A stretch of DNA of 7,208 nucleotides from Myxococcales bacterium. Lineage in GTDB: Bacteria > Myxococcota > Polyangia > Polyangiales > Polyangiaceae. Numbering within the stretch: the first letter of the stretch is position 1; each line of letters opens with the position of its first letter. The DNA lies in the NCBI GenBank assembly GCA_020430865.1, contig JAGQIY010000241.1, forward strand, positions 1-7,208, given 5' to 3'. The notes below the pieces were generated by a model. It ran no database searches. It was not told the origin of the DNA and was given only the letters and a program-made list of their open reading frames with translations. The position numbers and the translations under genes are program-made. Below, one piece after another: positions 1-6,076 of this stretch.

Positions 1-1250
1 GCCGCCTCCAGAGCCTCCCTGATGGGCCCAACCGCGCGCCCATCAGGCTTGCCTGGATCGAGCAGAGCGCTCGCCGCCTCGACCGCCGCGCGGCGCACCA
101 CGAGCTGATCGTCGGAGAGATAGGTGAGCACGATGGGCAGCCCCAGGGGGCTCCCGAGCTGGGCGAGGCCGCCCATGCCGACGCGGGGATCCAGCGAGCC
201 GCGGCGCAGCGCATCGATCAACGCCTGATCGGCGCCCACCGTCTTCGCCTCCACCAGCGCCGCCGCGCAACCGTTGGCGAGCCTCCGACTCACCTGCCCA
301 GCCAAGCACTGCTTGAGCCTGGGTGCAGCCTGCTCCCCGAGCCGGCCCAGCGCCTGGACGACGCTACGCTGGTCGGAGCTGCTGTCCAGCTGATCCATCA
401 AGGCGTCCAGTGCGCGATCGCCTCCCAGGTGAGACAGCGCGCTCACCGCCGCGGCGCGCACCTCCTGCTGGTCCGAGAGCGCTTCGACGATGGCGAGCGT
501 TGCGTCGCGAGCTCGCAGAGCCCCGAGAGACTCGAGAGCCTTGATGCGCACGTCCCGCTCGTTGTCGCGCAGCGCGAGAATCAGCGCGCTCACTGCGCGC
601 TTGTCTCCAAACCGGCCGAGCGCCGCCGCCGCGGCGACGCGCACGGGACCTCGGCTGTCCTGGATCTTGCCAATGATCGGCGCCACCGCGCGGGCGTCGC
701 CGAGCTGAGTCAAGGCGTCGATCACCGCCTCGCGTACGTCTGGATGCTTGTCGTCGAGGTGCCCCAGCAGAGGCATCACAGCATCCTTCTCCGCGGAGGC
801 ACCCAAAGCTCTCGCAGCGGCCACCCTCACCCCCGGATCCGGATCCCCGAGGACTCGTCCCAACGGCTGGATGGCGTTCTTGGCCGGTGAGCTGGCGAGG
901 ACCTCACAGGCCACCAGGCGCACACGCTTCTCCGAGTCGTTCAGCCAGCCGGTGACCAGCTCTCCCGCGCCCTTCGGCTCGAGCTCGAGCGCCGCCTGAG
1001 CTGCCAGCAGGCGCACCTCGTTGTCTTCGTCCTTCAGAGCCTTGAGGGTCAGGCGGCGGGCTACGGCGTCGGGCAGCTCGAGCAAGCGCATCGCAGCGCG
1101 CCGACGCAGCGCGAGCTGCGGTTTCTCCAGGTCTTGCTCGACACGTTCGGCGGTGTTCGGCCACACGAACGCCTGCGCAGGCCGCGCTGTGCCCAGGAGT
1201 GCAAGTCCCAGCCCCCAGGCGCAGGCGAGGTGCGAGATCCGGCTCCTCAT
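1..1250 (-). CDS. Secreted HEAT-repeat protein (C-terminus beyond left edge)
   Basis: An open frame of 416 codons starts at the ATG at 1250-1248 and reaches the left edge without a stop, so the C-terminus is missing. Residues 1-27 look like a Sec signal peptide: basic MRSR, a hydrophobic stretch at about 7-20, and a cleavage-type AQA at 25-27. After that come PBS-lyase-type HEAT repeats. The inner-helix Val-Arg pair recurs at residues 79, 110, 141, 172, 203, 234 and 264, a period of 31, with another VRR near 385. Such alpha-solenoids act as protein-binding scaffolds; no catalytic residues are evident. With the signal peptide it should act outside the cytoplasm. A GGTAGG stretch about 10 nt upstream is a weak ribosome site. 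It lies 101 bp downstream of the phosphatidyltransferase gene on the same strand with no terminator seen between them, so co-transcription is possible. Partner and role are unknown. Confidence 0.88.
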   Translation of the reverse strand, partial: MRSRISHLACAWGLGLALLGTARPAQAFVWPNTAERVEQDLEKPQLALRRRAAMRLLELPDAVARRLTLKALKDEDNEVRLLAAQAALELEPKGAGELVTGWLNDSEKRVRLVACEVLASSPAKNAIQPLGRVLGDPDPGVRVAAARALGASAEKDAVMPLLGHLDDKHPDVREAVIDALTQLGDARAVAPIIGKIQDSRGPVRVAAAAALGRFGDKRAVSALILALRDNERDVRIKALESLGALRARDATLAIVEALSDQQEVRAAAVSALSHLGGDRALDALMDQLDSSSDQRSVVQALGRLGEQAAPRLKQCLAGQVSRRLANGCAAALVEAKTVGADQALIDALRRGSLDPRVGMGGLAQLGSPLGLPIVLTYLSDDQLVVRRAAVEAASALLDPGKPDGRAVGPIREALEA

Positions 1251-1351
1251 GCTGCCGAGCCTACCAGAGCAGCAGGACCGCGCCCGCGAAAGCACCCACC
1301 GGACGCCGGAGAACCCACGGAAAGACACGACGTCGGCCGGAAGCCAGGCTC

Positions 1352-2281
1352 TCAGTCCGCGCGCGCTGGCAGGATCTCGGCGTCGATCAGCGCCCGGGTC
1401 AGGCGCCGCTGTCGAGGGCGCATGTAGAAGAAGTAGAACGCGTTCAACCCCAGGAGGCGCAGAACCAGGTACACGCCCACCAGATCGAACCAGCAGAACA
1501 AGCTCACCGAGAAAACCAACGAGCCGAAGCCAAACCAGCCCCGCCAGAGCTTCATCATCGGCAACGCCATCTCGCGGTACCGCGCGGCAAGCTCATCGGA
1601 GTACGGGGGGAACTGACTGTAGTTTGCCAGCTCTGGGTCGAAGCGCACCAGGCGCGCGCGCTGCTCCTTGAGATAGAACAGGTAGAGGTACCAGGCCACC
1701 CGCCCAACGACGCCCTGGGGGGGCTCCGCGTCGTGACGCGCCTTCGCGGCCGACCAGTCTTCAGCCTCCTGATAGCCCGGCTTGGTCATGCGCAAGTACA
1801 CGTTCTTGTACATGTCGTAGGTCGCCGTGTGACTCGACCCGGTGTAGATGGTGGCGACTCCGAGCAAGACCACGATCACGCCGACCCACCAGGGGTCGTG
1901 GTGTTCCTGGAACAGCACCACCACGGCGCCGCCCATACCGCAGATGCTGACGACCAGGTCCGCGACCCCATCCAGCATGCGACCAAAGGGCGAGGCGGTG
2001 CCTCGCATGCGCGCCAGCTGACCGTCGGCGCAATCCCACACGGCAGACCAGAACAGAAAGAAGCCGCCTAGCTGGACGTGGTACGGGAACGGCCACAGGA
2101 AGCACACCCCGGTCGCGATGCCGAAGACGATCGAAACCAGCGTGATGAAGTTTGGCGAGACGGGTGTGGGGAACGCTGCGCGCGCGATCAAGTAAGCCAG
2201 CGGCCGATGCACCCAAACGTCGATGGGCTCCTCGATGTCCCGCGACTTGAGGCTGCTCCAGTAGCCGGCCCAGAATCCCAT
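1352..2281 (-). CDS. CDP-alcohol phosphatidyltransferase family membrane protein
   Basis: This 309-residue integral membrane enzyme should transfer a phospho-alcohol between a CDP-activated donor and an alcohol acceptor, releasing CMP. The full family signature is present: D83, D86-G87, A90-R91, G100, D104 and D108, with the standard spacing; these aspartates bind the metal and act in catalysis. Hydrophobic segments lie at about 42-62, 70-82, 104-124, 130-148, 250-270 and 271-288, giving roughly six membrane spans. A polar stretch at about 155-245, between spans four and five, makes it longer than PgsA-type enzymes (about 180-200 residues). The N-terminal run to SPNFITL (42-48) resembles the phosphotransferase half of archaeal di-myo-inositol-phosphate-phosphate synthases and eukaryotic choline/ethanolamine phosphotransferases. 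It follows the nucleotidyltransferase-aminotransferase gene by 101 bp on the same strand, so its donor may be the CDP compound made there. Substrate assignment is inference: phosphatidylinositol-phosphate synthase (CDP-diacylglycerol donor) and a CDP-head-group phosphotransferase are both possible. Confidence 0.92.
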   Translation of the reverse strand: MGFWAGYWSSLKSRDIEEPIDVWVHRPLAYLIARAAFPTPVSPNFITLVSIVFGIATGVCFLWPFPYHVQLGGFFLFWSAVWDCADGQLARMRGTASPFGRMLDGVADLVVSICGMGGAVVVLFQEHHDPWWVGVIVVLLGVATIYTGSSHTATYDMYKNVYLRMTKPGYQEAEDWSAAKARHDAEPPQGVVGRVAWYLYLFYLKEQRARLVRFDPELANYSQFPPYSDELAARYREMALPMMKLWRGWFGFGSLVFSVSLFCWFDLVGVYLVLRLLGLNAFYFFYMRPRQRRLTRALIDAEILPARAD

Positions 2282-2382
2282 GACGCATCAAGGGCGGCCC
2301 TGTCGGACCGCTCCCTTTCCTTACGGATACTGCCTAGACGCCTTCCAACGAGTCGTGGGCCCAGGTCGGGTTCACACGCTGC

Positions 2383-4308
2383 TCACTCGGCGTCGCCGAC
2401 GACGACGCTGGGCTGATAGGCCGGTGCCCGGGGCGTCGCCGCCAGGTGGCCAAGCATCACCCGCTCGAAGGCGGCGATGCAGCGAGCATTCTGCTCGGCG
2501 GTGCCCACGCTGATGCGCACATAGCGGCGCGTCTCGTGGTGCGAGCCAAGGGAACGGATCAGGATGCCGTGGTCCAACAGGGCGGCGACCAGCTCGTCGG
2601 CTCCCCAGGCGGTGCTGGAGATGTCCACGAGCACGAAATTGCCCTCGCTCGGGATGCCGGTGAGGCCGGGGATGCGGGAAATCTCGCGCACCAGCACGTC
2701 CCGTCCGGCCTTCAGCTCCGAGACTCGTGCATTGTGCTCGGCCTCATCCTCCAGCGCAGCGTGGGCCGCCGCCAGGGTGAGCGTGGGGATGTTCCAAGGC
2801 ACCTTCACTCGGCTCAGCAGGCGGACCAGCGCTTGATGGCCAATCGCGTAGCCAAGTCGCATTCCAGCCAGGCCATAGGCCTTCGAGAAGGTGCGCAGGA
2901 CGATGGCGTTGGGGAACTCGTGGAGCAAAGGTGCGTAGCTCGTGCCGTCACCGCATTCCACGTACGCCTCGTCGATCACCGTTGGCAGGCCCAGGCGCAG
3001 GATACGTCGCAGCTCCGCCTCCGGGATGCGGTTGCCGGTGGGGTTGTTGGGGGTGCACAGGAAGATCACCTTCGTGCGCTCCGTTACCGCGCGGATGAGC
3101 GAGGACACGTCGTGCTCACGATCCGTGGTCATGCTCACGAGGATCGGAATCCCACCGACGGCGCGACAGCGCGCCTCGTACATGCTGAAGGTGGGCACGC
3201 TCAACAGCACCTCCTCGCCAGGGGCAACGAAGGTGCGGATGACGACGTCGATGAGCTCGGTCGAGCCGGCGCCCAAGATGACGTTCTCCCCAGAGAAGCC
3301 TTCACGCTCACCCAGGCGAGCCCGCAGCTGCGGCGCACCGGCCGGGTAGAGGTTGCCGCGAGTGGCGGCCTCGATGATCGCCTGCAGCACACGAGGGCTG
3401 GGAGCAAACGGGCTCTCGTTGCTCATCATGCGCTGGACGTCGCCGCGATCGGCGATGGCGAAGTGGTCCTCGTTGTACGGCTTGGCCGCGCGCACCCAGC
3501 TGGGCGCGAACAGCTCCATCGCCTCGGGATCCACCATTGGCAAGCGACCGGTGCCCGGCTCGTCGCCGAGGTGGTCACCGAAGACGTGGATCATGGTCTC
3601 CGCCTTCGCCAGCATCTCTGGAGTGTCGACGTCGATCCAGCGCGCGTCGCCCACGTCACAGGCGAAGAAGTCGCCGCGCTGGGCCAAGGCCAGGACCCCG
3701 TCGCTCAGTGAGGCATCGCCCCAGGCCTCGTGCACGCGCTCGAGCTCGGCGATCAGCGCCGGCCCGATGCGGAAGACACCGGTGTCGAGGCAGTCGTAGC
3801 TCTCGAGCTCCTTGCCGATGTTCACGATGCGGCCATTCGAGCGGCGCACCTTGGTGGCGTCATCGAGATCGAAGCAACGCTCGATGTCGTAGTCCACGCC
3901 GAGCCCACAAGCGCCCTCGGGCAGCTCCGCGGACAGCAAGCGACGCACCAGCTCCGGCGAGTACAGGTGGTCCGACATCGATAGCACGCACGGCTGATCG
4001 ACCCACTGGCGCGCGGCGAGCAGCGAAACACCGTTCTTCTTCAAGAAGTCTCGGTTCTCCACGAACCGCAGCGTCAACGCCTGGCTTGGCTCCGCGTTGA
4101 GCACCTTGCGAATCGCATCGCCCTCGTGCCCCAGCACGATCACTGCCTCGCGGATCCCCTCGCCCTGCAGCGTGCGCAGCACACGAACGAGCAGCGGCAC
4201 TCCCGCTACCTTGCGGATGGGCTTGGGCGTGGAGTCACCATCTTCTCCCAGTCGGGAGCCGGTACCAGCCGCAAGGATGATGGCACGAGTGGGACGCTGG
4301 TCGGTCAT
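2383..4308 (-). CDS. Fused IPCT-like nucleotidyltransferase / HisC-like PLP aminotransferase
   Basis: One uninterrupted 641-residue frame carries two enzymes. Residues 1 to about 245 form a sugar-phosphate nucleotidyltransferase: the glycine-rich loop LAAGTGSRLG at 12-21, PKP at 28-30, metal-site MSDH at 111-114, ATKV at 151-154, GK at 165-166, DTG at 175-177 and WIDVDT at 224-229. The NGVSLLAA (92-99), MSDH and ATKV...IGK...DTG blocks resemble inositol-1-phosphate cytidylyltransferase (CTP + inositol 1-phosphate to CDP-inositol). After a linker, residues of about 290-620 form a fold-type-I aminotransferase close to histidinol-phosphate aminotransferase and the L-threonine-phosphate decarboxylase CobD: NES 297-299, YP 321-322, GAGST 346-350, NNPTG 421-425, D446 and Y449, the Schiff-base lysine K476 in SKAYG, R484 and R598. 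All expected PLP residues are present, so both halves look active. A HisC role in histidine synthesis seems unlikely given the fusion and neighbours. The substrate of the PLP half is not known; a phosphorylated amine or cyclitol is my inference. Only a weak ribosome site (GCGAG) precedes the ATG. Confidence 0.93.
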   Translation of the reverse strand: MTDQRPTRAIILAAGTGSRLGEDGDSTPKPIRKVAGVPLLVRVLRTLQGEGIREAVIVLGHEGDAIRKVLNAEPSQALTLRFVENRDFLKKNGVSLLAARQWVDQPCVLSMSDHLYSPELVRRLLSAELPEGACGLGVDYDIERCFDLDDATKVRRSNGRIVNIGKELESYDCLDTGVFRIGPALIAELERVHEAWGDASLSDGVLALAQRGDFFACDVGDARWIDVDTPEMLAKAETMIHVFGDHLGDEPGTGRLPMVDPEAMELFAPSWVRAAKPYNEDHFAIADRGDVQRMMSNESPFAPSPRVLQAIIEAATRGNLYPAGAPQLRARLGEREGFSGENVILGAGSTELIDVVIRTFVAPGEEVLLSVPTFSMYEARCRAVGGIPILVSMTTDREHDVSSLIRAVTERTKVIFLCTPNNPTGNRIPEAELRRILRLGLPTVIDEAYVECGDGTSYAPLLHEFPNAIVLRTFSKAYGLAGMRLGYAIGHQALVRLLSRVKVPWNIPTLTLAAAHAALEDEAEHNARVSELKAGRDVLVREISRIPGLTGIPSEGNFVLVDISSTAWGADELVAALLDHGILIRSLGSHHETRRYVRISVGTAEQNARCIAAFERVMLGHLAATPRAPAYQPSVVVGDAE

Positions 4309-4385
4309 GAGAGGCTCGCTTTCGGCTCAAGCAATCGGAGGGAGAAGGAAAGGAAGGGCTCGTGCTTCACGGGTTCGCGGGGCTG

Positions 4386-4401
4386 GGCGTCTCGAGACGC
4401 C
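4386..4401. promoter_or_regulatory. Perfect 16-bp palindrome, possible operator
   Basis: The sequence GGCGTCTCGAGACGCC is a perfect inverted repeat with no spacer. It lies 78 bp upstream of the ATG of the nucleotidyltransferase-aminotransferase fusion, on the promoter side. Symmetry of this length suits a dimeric repressor or activator. No T-run follows on either strand, so it does not look like an intrinsic terminator. The regulator is unknown and function is inferred only from symmetry and position. Confidence 0.35.
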
Positions 4402-4433
4402 TCGGGCCCCGTCGGACACAGTCCTGGGGCACC

Positions 4434-4484
4434 CAGGTGACGACGGCATGGAGGTAACAGCGGCGCGGAGGTAACACGCGCTGC
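4434..4484. repeat. Three-copy direct repeat with 17-bp period
   Basis: The core AGGTGAC / AGGTAAC / AGGTAAC occurs at 4435-4441, 4452-4458 and 4469-4475, exactly 17 bp apart each time. The second and third copies share the longer GGAGGTAACA (4450-4459 and 4467-4476). The first and second 17-bp units agree at 11 of 17 positions. The array sits about 130-180 bp upstream of the fusion gene. It could be a set of binding sites for a regulator that recognises direct repeats, or the remains of a short tandem duplication. Confidence 0.45.
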
Positions 4485-4694
4485 GTCAGTTGGCCAAATC
4501 CTTTTCGACTTCGCGCAGTTAGCAGAGTGAGACGTGTGGTTCGCAGGCACAGTGTTGCACCAGAGGCACACCCTGATTGGGTGCATTGCGTCACCCACGT
4601 GGACTCAGGATGTGCTCCAAAAAGCCCCACTTCTCGTACAGTTGCGAGAGCGGAGCAGCAGCCGCTGGAAGTTTGGAGGTCGGCTGAAACCTAC

Positions 4695-4940
4695 ATGAGC
4701 AAGCCGGATGCCAGCGGCCAACTGCGTCGTACGCTACGCACTCTGCGCTCCTTGCTGCTCCCACTCGAGCCGCCAACTCCGCGCCTCCGCGCCGAGAAGC
4801 GCTGGCTCCTCGAGCCTTCGCACTCGGCGATGAACCGAGCGATGCAGTTCGCAGCGCTCGGCAGAAGCGTGCCCCAGACTCACACCCGTGACTCGCTCGT
4901 CGTGCCGCTCACTCACGCAAGAGCGCAGGTTTCGAGCTGA
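4695..4940 (+). CDS. Doubtful small ORF, 81 residues, no recognised family
   Basis: An ATG at 4695 opens an 81-residue frame ending at the TGA at 4938-4940. By hand count its third positions are about 76% G/C, against about 68% for first and 56% for second positions, a graded pattern typical of coding DNA in GC-rich genomes. The same frame upstream of this ATG loses that pattern. Against it, the only Shine-Dalgarno-like GGAGG (4675-4679) is 15 nt from the ATG, which is too far, and the product is an Arg/Leu-rich peptide with no motif, signal peptide or membrane span that I recognise. It would be convergent with the nucleotidyltransferase gene that ends at 4959. Confidence 0.2.
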   Translation: MSKPDASGQLRRTLRTLRSLLLPLEPPTPRLRAEKRWLLEPSHSAMNRAMQFAALGRSVPQTHTRDSLVVPLTHARAQVSS

Positions 4941-4959
4941 AACAATTGCCTAGGAGGCT
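4929..4959 (-). terminator. Weak hairpin pair after the nucleotidyltransferase stop
   Basis: Just beyond the stop codon on the minus strand come a short GCCT/AGGC hairpin (4949-4959) and a second inverted repeat, GTTTC/GAAAC (4929-4933 with 4939-4943). Neither is followed by a strong T-run and both stems are short. They may slow or end transcription into the long intergenic gap, but the evidence is thin. Confidence 0.2.
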
Positions 4960-5705
4960 CAGCTCGGAGCGCCGAGCAGCTGTCGCGCGTGCTGGAGATC
5001 CTCGAACGTGTCGATCTCCGTCCACGGCAGATCCGAGACGTCGACCGCCTCGGCCTCGAGGGCCCCCTGCGCGATCAACTGCGCGTAGACGTCTTCGTAG
5101 TAGAGATCCCGACCGCAACCGGACAGCGCTTCGAAGAGGCGCTTGGATAGCCGCCCGGAAATCCGCTCGACTCCGATGCTCTCGCCAGCCGAGTCGGCGA
5201 TGGACACCGCTTTCCCGAAGGTCTCGATGCGGCGGCCACTGCCCACCACGACCTTCATCGCCTCCTCGTCGAGCTTGCGCCCCGCATCGACCCCCACCGC
5301 GAGCTCTGCCTGACTGGCGTCCAGGCGCGGCAGCAGCTCGGGCTGAAAGATGACGTCGCCATCCAGCTTGAAAAAGCTGCGTTCTCCCACTGCATCCGCA
5401 CACAGGGCGAGGGAAACAGAATTCTGCGTGGAATCAAACTGAGGGTTGGGACAGAAGACCAGTTCGATACCGAGCCCTTCGAGTGCGGCTCGCACCGCGT
5501 CCTCGCGATAGCCAGTCGCCAGCACCAGGCGTGTGATTCCGTACTGTATCAAGAGACGCACAGCCCGATGTAGAATCGTCTCACCCGCGACCTCGACGAG
5601 AGCCTTCGGACGATCGTCGGTCAGCGGCCGCAACCGAGATCCGACCCCAGCCACGAGCAACACGGCGCAGCGCGTGGCATCGCCGTCGGTTTGGCCTTCT
5701 TCCAT
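4959..5705 (-). CDS. LicC/PntC-like phospho-alcohol cytidylyltransferase
   Basis: This 248-residue protein is a single nucleotidyltransferase domain that should couple an NTP, probably CTP, to a phosphorylated alcohol or sugar. Visible motifs are the nucleotide loop at 16-29 (LLVAGVGSRLRPLT, with Val where most relatives have Ala in LAAG), RPKALVEV 32-39, NPQFDSTQNSVSL 87-99, metal-site KLDGD 113-117, KLDEEAMKV 144-152, GK 164-165, GESIGV 174-179, YYEDV 202-206 and EIDT 230-233. The NP..D..QNS.SL, KLD..AMKV and YYED blocks are typical of the phosphocholine / 2-aminoethylphosphonate cytidylyltransferase group, and differ from the IPCT-like domain of the neighbouring fusion. About 12 residues precede the usual start of the fold; no good ribosome site is visible before the ATG, so a slightly different start is possible. 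It is divergent from the inositol-phosphate synthase gene. Its substrate could be inositol phosphate or an amino-alcohol phosphate; I cannot choose from sequence. Confidence 0.9.
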   Translation of the reverse strand: MEEGQTDGDATRCAVLLVAGVGSRLRPLTDDRPKALVEVAGETILHRAVRLLIQYGITRLVLATGYREDAVRAALEGLGIELVFCPNPQFDSTQNSVSLALCADAVGERSFFKLDGDVIFQPELLPRLDASQAELAVGVDAGRKLDEEAMKVVVGSGRRIETFGKAVSIADSAGESIGVERISGRLSKRLFEALSGCGRDLYYEDVYAQLIAQGALEAEAVDVSDLPWTEIDTFEDLQHARQLLGAPS

Positions 5706-5899
5706 GGCTCGATGCGTAGCCCAGGGTACAACCGGACGGATAGCCCCAACGGAACGCGAAGCTGGAATCCTGGCCGGAGACCTGGGGTTTGGGGGTTAGG
5801 AACGCTTGTTGCTTCGGCGCCTGACATGCACCCGCCCCAAGACCGCTGCACCGCGGGACGGAGCCGCGACTTCGTGGTAGTCGGGGCCGCCTGCAGCCC

Positions 5900-5914
5900 C
5901 CAAGCGGCGCTTGG
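5900..5914. promoter_or_regulatory. Perfect 15-bp inverted repeat, possible shared operator
   Basis: CCAAGCG and CGCTTGG form perfect 7-bp arms around a single central G at 5907. A second, shorter inverted repeat, CCGCT-G-AGCGG (5928-5938), has its centre 26 bp away and also has a one-base centre. Position between two divergent starts suits an operator controlling both genes, but no regulator gene is in the window. Confidence 0.35.
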
Positions 5915-5972
5915 CACATCCCTACTACCGCTGAGCGGCTCGAGCGCCTATGAAGCCTCCGCTCCGTGTCCC

Positions 5973-6018
5973 GACCCCACGCCAGGGGTCCCCGCCTTTC
6001 GCCCCAGCCGAAGCTGGG
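5973..6018 (+). promoter_or_regulatory. Two consecutive hairpins in the probable leader of the inositol-phosphate synthase
   Basis: The first stem pairs GACCCC (5973-5978) with GGGGTC (5985-5990) over a 6-nt loop. The second pairs CCCAGC (6003-6008) with GCTGGG (6013-6018) over a CGAA tetraloop and is followed by TTCCTT, a poor T-run. The GGGG at 5985-5988 could pair instead with CCCC at 5990-5993 or 6002-6005, so alternative folds exist. They end 58 bp before the start codon. They may act as an attenuator or simply stabilise the transcript; no known riboswitch class is recognised. Confidence 0.3.
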
Positions 6019-6065
6019 TTCCTTCGACGGCTAGTCCTCGAGGCATCGCCGCCACCTGATCAGTA

Positions 6066-6070
6066 GAGAG
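6066..6070 (+). promoter_or_regulatory. Ribosome binding site of the inositol-phosphate synthase
   Basis: GAGAG lies 6 nt before the ATG at 6077 and supports that start. It is a purine-rich, moderately strong Shine-Dalgarno match. Confidence 0.55.
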
Positions 6071-6076
6071 CATTCA

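Larger units (their letters stand above)
4309..4958. other. 650-bp intergenic region without a convincing gene
   Basis: This stretch separates the two minus-strand nucleotidyltransferase genes and probably holds the promoter of the fusion gene, so the two are unlikely to share one tight transcript. It contains a perfect 16-bp palindrome, a 17-bp-period direct repeat, the 8-bp palindromes TTGGCCAA (4490-4497) and CCACGTGG (4595-4602), and a CACCC / GGGTG / CACCC trio (4569-4573, 4579-4583, 4592-4596) that could form two mutually exclusive short hairpins. Local base composition is less GC-rich than in the genes, especially around 4496-4530 and 4605-4640. I found no tRNA-like fold, no insertion-sequence ends, and no clear sigma-70 or sigma-54 promoter. 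One plus-strand ORF at its right end is listed separately as doubtful. Confidence 0.6.
5706..6076. other. Divergent intergenic region, control of two genes
   Basis: These 371 bp lie between the start codons of the minus-strand nucleotidyltransferase and the plus-strand inositol-phosphate synthase and must carry promoters for both. No consensus -10/-35 pair stands out. Notable elements are a G-rich tract (about 5784-5800), a CGACT/AGTCG inverted repeat (5867-5871 with 5879-5883), a perfect 15-bp inverted repeat at 5900, an 11-bp one at 5928, and two hairpins in the probable leader of the synthase gene. The open frames through it give proline/serine-rich, low-complexity translations and look non-coding. 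Confidence 0.6.

Noticed and set aside
323..1671. Several long plus-strand open frames opposite the HEAT and phosphatidyltransferase genes
   Set aside because: They are antisense shadows of GC-rich genes with arginine/alanine/proline-rich translations; the minus-strand frames carry the recognisable motifs.
2446..3711. Plus-strand 421-codon open frame opposite the aminotransferase domain
   Set aside because: It is the antisense shadow of a gene with complete PLP motifs; no domain is visible in its translation.
4540..4562. GGTTCGCA followed by a CACCA, suggestive of a tRNA T-arm and tail
   Set aside because: No acceptor, D-arm or anticodon stem can be paired around it on either strand.
4569..4596. 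CACCC/GGGTG/CACCC trio that could form two exclusive hairpins
   Set aside because: Stems are only 5 bp and no leader transcript can be assigned to this position, so chance is a sufficient explanation.
4305..4598. Minus-strand ORF of 97 codons whose stop overlaps the fusion gene start in an ATGA arrangement
   Set aside because: The overlap looks like translational coupling, but the translation is Cys/Pro/His-rich without any domain, it spans the palindrome and direct repeats, and its codon use is unlike the real genes.
5784..5800. G-rich tract suggesting a G-quadruplex
   Set aside because: It has only two runs of three or more G and then GG, so a stable quadruplex is not supported.
5911..5926. 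TTGGCAC-N-TACT resembling a sigma-54 promoter
   Set aside because: The -24 half (TGGCAC) fits, but the required GC at the -12 position is absent, and the match overlaps the inverted repeat.
5691..6059. Plus-strand 122-codon frame through the divergent intergenic region
   Set aside because: Low-complexity Pro/Ser-rich translation, no ribosome site, and it covers the inverted repeats and hairpins expected of a control region.
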